Below, piece after piece: positions 15,798 through 19,111 of a stretch of DNA of 19,111 bases (within the stretch, counting starts at the first letter, position 1; every line of letters begins with the position of its first letter). The stretch spans positions 1 to 19,111 of the forward strand of contig CBDUOF010000047.1 of NCBI GenBank assembly GCA_965368765.1, written 5' to 3'. The position numbers and the translations under genes were made by a program. The DNA is from Leptofilum sp965368765. Lineage in GTDB: Bacteria; Chloroflexota; Anaerolineae; Promineifilales; Promineifilaceae. Below the pieces are notes generated by a model. It worked only from the letters and a program-made list of their open reading frames with translations. It was not told where the DNA came from and did no database searches.

Positions 15798-15898
15798 CCG
15801 GCAGACAAGCCAGCTGTAAGATTTTTGTAAGCAGTTTTGGCTACAGTTACCGTGTCTAAGTTTGCAAGTAGGCGCGTGGGCGAGTTTGCCAATAACGT

Positions 15899-15922
15899 CA
15901 CTTATCACTTTTTACTTTTCGC
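15899..15922 (-). repeat. GTGAAAAGTG-type dispersed repeat, inverted copy 4
   Basis: Read on the minus strand this gives GAAAAGTAAAAAGTGATAAGTG, here split as GAAAAGTAAAAAGTG and ATAAGTG, which matches copy 3 closely. It lies in the gap between rpiA and the molybdoenzyme gene. Confidence 0.5.
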
Positions 15923-15939
15923 TACCCCACTTGCCTATC

Positions 15940-15945
15940 GGGAGA
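15940..15945 (+). promoter_or_regulatory. Ribosome binding site GGGAGA deciding the start at 15951
   Basis: GGGAGA lies five bases before ATG 15951. The frame is open upstream to 15837, but that stretch contains the dispersed repeat and reads as non-membrane filler. Confidence 0.65.
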
Positions 15946-15950
15946 ACAGC

Positions 15951-17573
15951 ATGGTCAAAAAATTAGCGTTTGGTGCCCTGGTTGGCTTTTTATTGACGGC
16001 CGCGTTAACGGCCGTTCACTTTCTCGCCTTTCAACTGATTGGCACCTCCTTCATTCCCTATGACTTCTTCAACTGGATGACCCGCGTGCTGCCCGGGGAC
16101 CTTATCACCTTTGGTATTGATCTGATGATCGATTCTATGCTGGCGCTGGGCCTGAGCGTCGTCGATTTGGCCAAAACGGCCGAACGGGCCTCTGCCGTGC
16201 TGCAATTTGTGGGTATGGTGGTTGTGCTGGGCGCCGTTGTCTTTGCCATTTGGCACACGCTCACAGTGCGTCGCCCTCGCCTCGCAGGACTTATTGTGGG
16301 CGCGATTGTGGGCTTACCCATGCTCACCATTAGCCGTTCCGTGGCCCAAATTGATGTTTCCCCCGTGGTAAATGGGCTGTGGCTGCTGGTTAGTTTTGTG
16401 GTTTGGGGCTGGTTTTTGGGATGGGTATACGGCCGTTTATTCAACACCGAATCCTTAGCAGAAACTGTCGTGGCTACAGAAGCTCCCCCTGCTGACGTGC
16501 AGGTTATTGACCGACGCAAATTTTTAGTGCAGTTGGGGGCGAGTACGGCCGTGCTCACCGTGGCTGGAACCGGCATTGGCGCCACGTTGGCTAGAGCCGA
16601 ACGGGCGCGATTATCGGCCGGGGGAGCAAGCATTGCCTCAGGCAATATCGTCTTCCCGAATGCCAACGATCCGCTTGTCCCTGTGCCCGGCACGCGGCTG
16701 GAATACACCCCCATCTCTGAACATTACCAGGTCTTCCTCCAAACTGAACCGACTACTATCGAAGAAGAAGATTGGGAGATGCCCATCACCGGCATGGTGG
16801 ATAATCCACGCATGTTTACCCTGCAGCAGTTCCGCGATGAATTTGAATCGTTTGATCAATTTGTCACCCTCACCTGCATTTCCGGGCGCGTGGGCACGGG
16901 CCTCATCAGTACCACAAAGTGGACAGGTGTGAGCGCCCAAGACGTGCTGGAAGCGGTTGGGGTGCAGCCAGAAGCCAAATATCTGTTCATTACCTCAGGC
17001 GATGGCTTTTACGAAACGGTCGATTTAGAGTTAATCCGCAACGATCGGCGCATTATGTTTTGCTACGCTTGGGATGATAAATTACTGCCCAAAGACCACG
17101 GCTTCCCGCTACGCATCTGGATTCCCGATAAGTACGGCATGAAGCAGCCCAAATGGATCACGGGTATCGAAGTGACCGACGTTGATCAGCCTGGCTACTG
17201 GGTGGAGCGAAACTGGGACAAAGTTGCCCAGGTCAAAACCACCTCGGTCATTGACACGGTGGCGGTAGATAATATTGGCGCGGTTGATGGTCAGCAGGTC
17301 GTTCCAGTGGGTGGCATTGCCTACGCTGGAGCACGCGGCATTGGTGGCGTGGAGGTGCGCGTTGATGGCGGCGATTGGCAGCCAGCCCAGCTACGCGCAC
17401 CGCTGTCTGAAACCACCTGGGTAATTTGGCGCTACGAATGGCCCTTCAGCGCAGGTGACCACCTGTTTGAAGTGCGCTGCACCGAGGCCGATGGCACCCC
17501 CCAAATTGAAGAAACGCAGGGGAATCGCCCCGATGGCTCCTCTGGTATTCATAGTTTTGAAGCTACAGTCTAG
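15951..17573 (+). CDS. Membrane-anchored sulfite-oxidase-like molybdopterin oxidoreductase
   Basis: The 540-residue protein has two parts. Residues 1-175 form an N-terminal membrane domain with four or five hydrophobic segments. After it comes a twin-arginine-like motif R188-R189-K-F-L followed by a hydrophobic run and ARAE, then a sulfite-oxidase-type Mo-cofactor domain (about 225-430). The Mo-ligand Cys is C309 in TLTCISGRVG, and KDHGFPLRIWIPDKYGMKQPKW provides the usual pterin-binding segment. A C-terminal Ig-like dimerisation-type domain (about 435-540) follows, with GGVEVRVDGGDWQPA. The catalytic part is probably outside the membrane. The natural substrate is unknown, and no haem or cytochrome motif (CxxCH) is present. 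Start at 15951 is set by the GGGAGA site. A DM13 protein gene follows 199 bases later and could be a redox partner. Confidence 0.88.
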   Translation: MVKKLAFGALVGFLLTAALTAVHFLAFQLIGTSFIPYDFFNWMTRVLPGDLITFGIDLMIDSMLALGLSVVDLAKTAERASAVLQFVGMVVVLGAVVFAIWHTLTVRRPRLAGLIVGAIVGLPMLTISRSVAQIDVSPVVNGLWLLVSFVVWGWFLGWVYGRLFNTESLAETVVATEAPPADVQVIDRRKFLVQLGASTAVLTVAGTGIGATLARAERARLSAGGASIASGNIVFPNANDPLVPVPGTRLEYTPISEHYQVFLQTEPTTIEEEDWEMPITGMVDNPRMFTLQQFRDEFESFDQFVTLTCISGRVGTGLISTTKWTGVSAQDVLEAVGVQPEAKYLFITSGDGFYETVDLELIRNDRRIMFCYAWDDKLLPKDHGFPLRIWIPDKYGMKQPKWITGIEVTDVDQPGYWVERNWDKVAQVKTTSVIDTVAVDNIGAVDGQQVVPVGGIAYAGARGIGGVEVRVDGGDWQPAQLRAPLSETTWVIWRYEWPFSAGDHLFEVRCTEADGTPQIEETQGNRPDGSSGIHSFEATV

Positions 17574-17610
17574 CTATTCAGGGGCGTCACTTTCAAATGA
17601 GCTTGTGCCT

Positions 17611-17720
17611 TTCGTTGTCATTTCAACCAGAGAGAGAGCAATCCCTGCAACGATGGCAAGACAAGTAGACAGCTAAGCTTAGAGGAATTTCTCGCCAAAA
17701 GCGGCTCGAAATGACAAGCA
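17611..17720. repeat. Imperfect inverted-repeat element with GAAATGACAA ends
   Basis: TTGTCATTTC (17615-17624) and GAAATGACAA (17708-17717) are a perfect 10-bp inverted repeat spanning most of the 199-base gap between the molybdoenzyme and DM13 genes. The interior also has GAGAGAGAGCAA and GAATTTCTCGCC. It resembles small non-autonomous dispersed elements with this type of end known from many environmental genomes. No protein is encoded in it. Confidence 0.55.
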
Positions 17721-17772
17721 AGGGAAACCTTGGAGAATACCAACGATTTTTAAGCGACAAGAAAAGGAAATC

Positions 17773-18441
17773 ATGAGCAAGAATAGCAAGCTAATTATTG
17801 GCATTGTGGCCGCAGGGGTGGTTTTGGCGGTGGGCTGGTATTTGGCCTCACCTTTGTTCATCACCAACAGCGTAGACGAAGCCTTCCCTTTTGAGGTTCC
17901 TGATTCGGCAACTTTGTCTAACATGGATGCCGATGAGATGGCAGCTCTGGAAGCTGACTTCATGGCGGCTGTGCCAGATGATGAGACTGTTGCCCAACTA
18001 TCTGAAGAAGATCGCGCCACAGTAACGGAAGCGGTTATGGAAGCCGCTGCCGTGGTGTTGTCTGATAAGGAGATGGCGGAAGATATGCCTGCTGCTGAGT
18101 GGATTATAGCGGCCTCTGGCACCTTTGTTGGTGCGGATGATTTTCATGAGGGTGAGGGAACGGCCGTCATCTTCCAACAAGGTGACCAGCGCGTCTTGCG
18201 TTTTGAAGATTTCCGCGTAACCAACGGCCCCGATTTACATGTTATTCTCAGCAAAAATCCCAACCCCACCGACCGCGACGACATTGGCGATGACTACATC
18301 GATCTTGGCTCGCTAAAGGGCAATGTGGGCAACCAAAACTACGATATTCCCGCTGACGTTGATTTAAGCGCATACCAGAGCGTGGTGATTTACTGTGTAC
18401 CGTTCCACGTGTTGTTCTCCTCGGCAACCGTGAGCAATTAG
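17773..18441 (+). CDS. DM13-domain protein with N-terminal membrane anchor
   Basis: The 222 residues start with a hydrophobic helix (7-25), either an uncleaved anchor or signal. An acidic, helical middle region (about 50-108, many Asp/Glu/Ala) follows, then a DM13 domain (112-222) seen in SGTFVGADDFHEGEG, LRFEDFRVTNGPDLHVILS (142-160), DLGSLKGNVGNQNYDIP (177-193) and YQSVVIYCVPFHVLFSSA (201-218). DM13 domains are thought to take part in electron transfer or redox reactions, with a conserved Cys; here it is C208. It would act outside the membrane. The preceding molybdoenzyme gene makes a redox partnership plausible. Ribosome site AAGGAA (17764-17769) precedes ATG 17773. One palindrome copy (18160) writes GTAV. 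Confidence 0.85.
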   Translation: MSKNSKLIIGIVAAGVVLAVGWYLASPLFITNSVDEAFPFEVPDSATLSNMDADEMAALEADFMAAVPDDETVAQLSEEDRATVTEAVMEAAAVVLSDKEMAEDMPAAEWIIAASGTFVGADDFHEGEGTAVIFQQGDQRVLRFEDFRVTNGPDLHVILSKNPNPTDRDDIGDDYIDLGSLKGNVGNQNYDIPADVDLSAYQSVVIYCVPFHVLFSSATVSN

Positions 18442-18516
18442 AGAGGAACAAGCAGATTTAGAGGAAGTGGTTTCTAACAGGAACTGCCGTTCTTGATGGC
18501 ATAAACGGTATAATAG

Positions 18517-18552
18517 AATGGTTCCGGGCAACTGCCAGGAGCCATTTTTTAT
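18517..18552 (+). terminator. Rho-independent terminator after the DM13 gene
   Basis: AATGGTTCC (18517-18525) pairs with GGAGCCATT (18538-18546) over nine positions with one G-T wobble, and inner GGC/GCC can extend the stem. A run of T (18545-18550) follows. It ends the DM13 transcript. Confidence 0.75.
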
Positions 18553-18557
18553 TGTAG

Positions 18558-18577
18558 GTCAAGTTTGCAAACCTGAC
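18558..18577. promoter_or_regulatory. Near-perfect 20-bp palindrome, possible operator
   Basis: GTTTGCAAAC (18563-18572) is a perfect 10-bp palindrome, extended by GTCA and TGAC on either side with one mismatched pair. It lies 21 bases before the start of the next gene, where a repressor could act; it may equally be a dispersed repeat. Confidence 0.35.
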
Positions 18578-18598
18578 ACACCGTCTCAAAGGATTTAG

Positions 18599-19111
18599 AT
18601 GCGGCGCTTGAGGCAGAAAGGACTTGTTTTATTTAGCACACTTTTCGTCATGCTGTTGTCTGGCTGGCTCTATTGGCCCACCCTTCAGCTGCCGCTCATT
18701 TACGACACCTTGCTGCACATCCGCATTACGGGGGGGCTGACGCTTGGGTCTGTGTGGCTGCCGACTGAGGCGTTTGGCTTTTATCGGCCGATGACCTTTT
18801 TCCCCATGTTGATCATGCAGCGCCTGTTTGAGGGCTACCCGGCCTGGCTGCTGCATGGCAACAACGTGGTGCAGCACGCGGCGAACGTGGGGCTGCTGGC
18901 CTGGCTTAGCTGGCGGCTCTGGCCCGATTGGCGGCGGTCTGTCGCGGCGGGAGCGATCTTTGCCGTATTCCCGTTTTCTTACCAGACGGTAACCGTGTAC
19001 GGTCATAATGTGCATCCAGCGATTGTTGGCTTGGTATTGCTGGGGTTGCATAGTTATCTCACGGCCGTTTCTAGTCAAGAACAAAAAGGAACACAGAGTT
19101 ACACAGAGAAG
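18599..19111 (+). CDS. Partial GT-C-like polytopic membrane glycosyltransferase, runs off the right edge
   Basis: The frame stays open for 171 codons from ATG 18599 to the last base of the window, so the gene is incomplete at its 3' end. AAAGGA (18588-18593) is five bases before the ATG. The visible part has an N-terminal helix (about 8-26), an acidic loop beginning YDTLLHIR, FYRPMTFF near residue 62, and three more hydrophobic segments (about 90-104, 113-130, 141-157). The loop-plus-FYRP arrangement resembles GT39/TMTC-like GT-C transferases that use lipid-linked sugars, but homology is judged by eye only. The last 27 bases are an ACACAGAG repeat that makes a hydrophilic tail (GTQSYTEK), either a loop or a sign that the gene is disturbed there. 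Confidence 0.7.
   Translation, partial: MRRLRQKGLVLFSTLFVMLLSGWLYWPTLQLPLIYDTLLHIRITGGLTLGSVWLPTEAFGFYRPMTFFPMLIMQRLFEGYPAWLLHGNNVVQHAANVGLLAWLSWRLWPDWRRSVAAGAIFAVFPFSYQTVTVYGHNVHPAIVGLVLLGLHSYLTAVSSQEQKGTQSYTEK
19085..19111 (+). repeat. ACACAGAG short tandem repeat at the window edge
   Basis: ACACAGAG occurs twice, separated by TT (about 19090-19107), and probably continues beyond the window. Repeats of this type are seen dispersed in many environmental bacterial genomes. Here it lies in frame inside the partial membrane gene. Confidence 0.5.

Larger units (their letters stand above)
210..19068. repeat. Highly iterated palindrome ACGGCCGT, 37 exact copies
   Basis: Start positions: 210, 506, 617, 994, 1355, 1773, 2077, 2163, 3478, 3769, 4281, 4392, 5165, 5600, 5807, 6961, 7227, 7555, 7582, 8244, 8334, 9182, 9248, 10317, 11624, 13198, 13991, 14165, 14388, 15198, 15241, 15608, 16008, 16429, 16545, 18160, 19061. 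The core is often AACGGCCGTT. All exact copies lie in coding sequence. By reading frame of the gene they encode TAV in 25 cases, NGR or YGR in 10, and RP in 2. Several one-base variants also occur (for example near 392, 8878 and 10929). Confidence 0.95.

Noticed and set aside
15837..15950. Upstream extension of the molybdoenzyme reading frame
   Set aside because: No start with a ribosome site, and the stretch carries the dispersed repeat; GGGAGA just before 15951 gives a natural start.
18629..19084. 151-codon minus-strand frame at the right edge
   Set aside because: Rich in Arg, Pro and Gln with no domain; it is the shadow of the membrane glycosyltransferase frame, which has a ribosome site and clear helices.
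1..19111. CRISPR array
   Set aside because: The repeats seen are 8-12 bases, irregularly spaced and mostly inside genes; there are no regularly spaced long direct repeats or cas genes.
1..19111. Transposase, integrase or phage genes
   Set aside because: No frame shows such domains; the region reads as ordinary chromosomal genes with small dispersed repeats.

Overview
The window looks like a piece of a mid-GC bacterial chromosome, most plausibly an uncultured filamentous or anaerobic-type Chloroflexota (Anaerolineae-like). That placement is an inference: it rests on the gene set (archaeal-type glycogen debranching enzyme, short decarboxylating 6-phosphogluconate dehydrogenase, tandem CNBD protein, membrane-anchored molybdopterin oxidoreductase, DM13 protein) and on the density of dispersed short repeats. 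No rRNA, tRNA, CRISPR array, transposase or phage gene was seen. Coding density is about 91 percent and the longest gap is about 200 bp.

Layout. (1) 1-2342, plus strand: an LPG-synthase-TM family membrane protein, a small four-helix membrane protein followed by a very strong intrinsic terminator, and a rhomboid-type intramembrane protease. (2) 2456-9853, minus strand: a seven-gene collinear block, read from the right as GTP cyclohydrolase II fused to a RibD-type reductase, hotdog thioesterase, MDR dehydrogenase, PAS hybrid histidine kinase, a PTPS/QueD-like protein, GT4 glycosyltransferase and SAM methyltransferase. Upstream of it on the same strand is nth (endonuclease III). (3) 10699-15797, plus strand: central carbohydrate metabolism, with glycogen debranching enzyme, 6-phosphogluconate dehydrogenase, a protein made of two cyclic-nucleotide-binding domains, a HIT hydrolase and ribose-5-phosphate isomerase A. 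(4) 15951-19111, plus strand: a membrane-anchored sulfite-oxidase-like molybdoenzyme, a DM13 redox-type protein, a terminator, and a GT-C-like membrane glycosyltransferase that runs off the right edge.

The most interesting block is region 2. It pairs a GTP-opening enzyme and a pyrimidine reductase (as an unusual fusion without the RibD deaminase) with a PTPS-fold protein whose usual catalytic Cys and HGH motif are changed, plus a dehydrogenase, a glycosyltransferase and a methyltransferase. I infer a biosynthetic route to a GTP-derived, reduced, glycosylated and methylated pyrimidine or pterin. The other riboflavin genes (ribB, ribE, ribH) are absent here, so it is not a standard riboflavin operon.

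The most striking sequence-level signal is an 8-bp palindrome, ACGGCCGT (often AACGGCCGTT), found 37 times in 19.1 kb where about 0.3 copies would be expected at random. All copies lie inside genes and mostly write the peptide (E)TAV or NGR into otherwise unrelated proteins. A second dispersed repeat built on GTGAAAAGTG occurs in four intergenic places and in two of them supplies the GTG start codon of the following gene.
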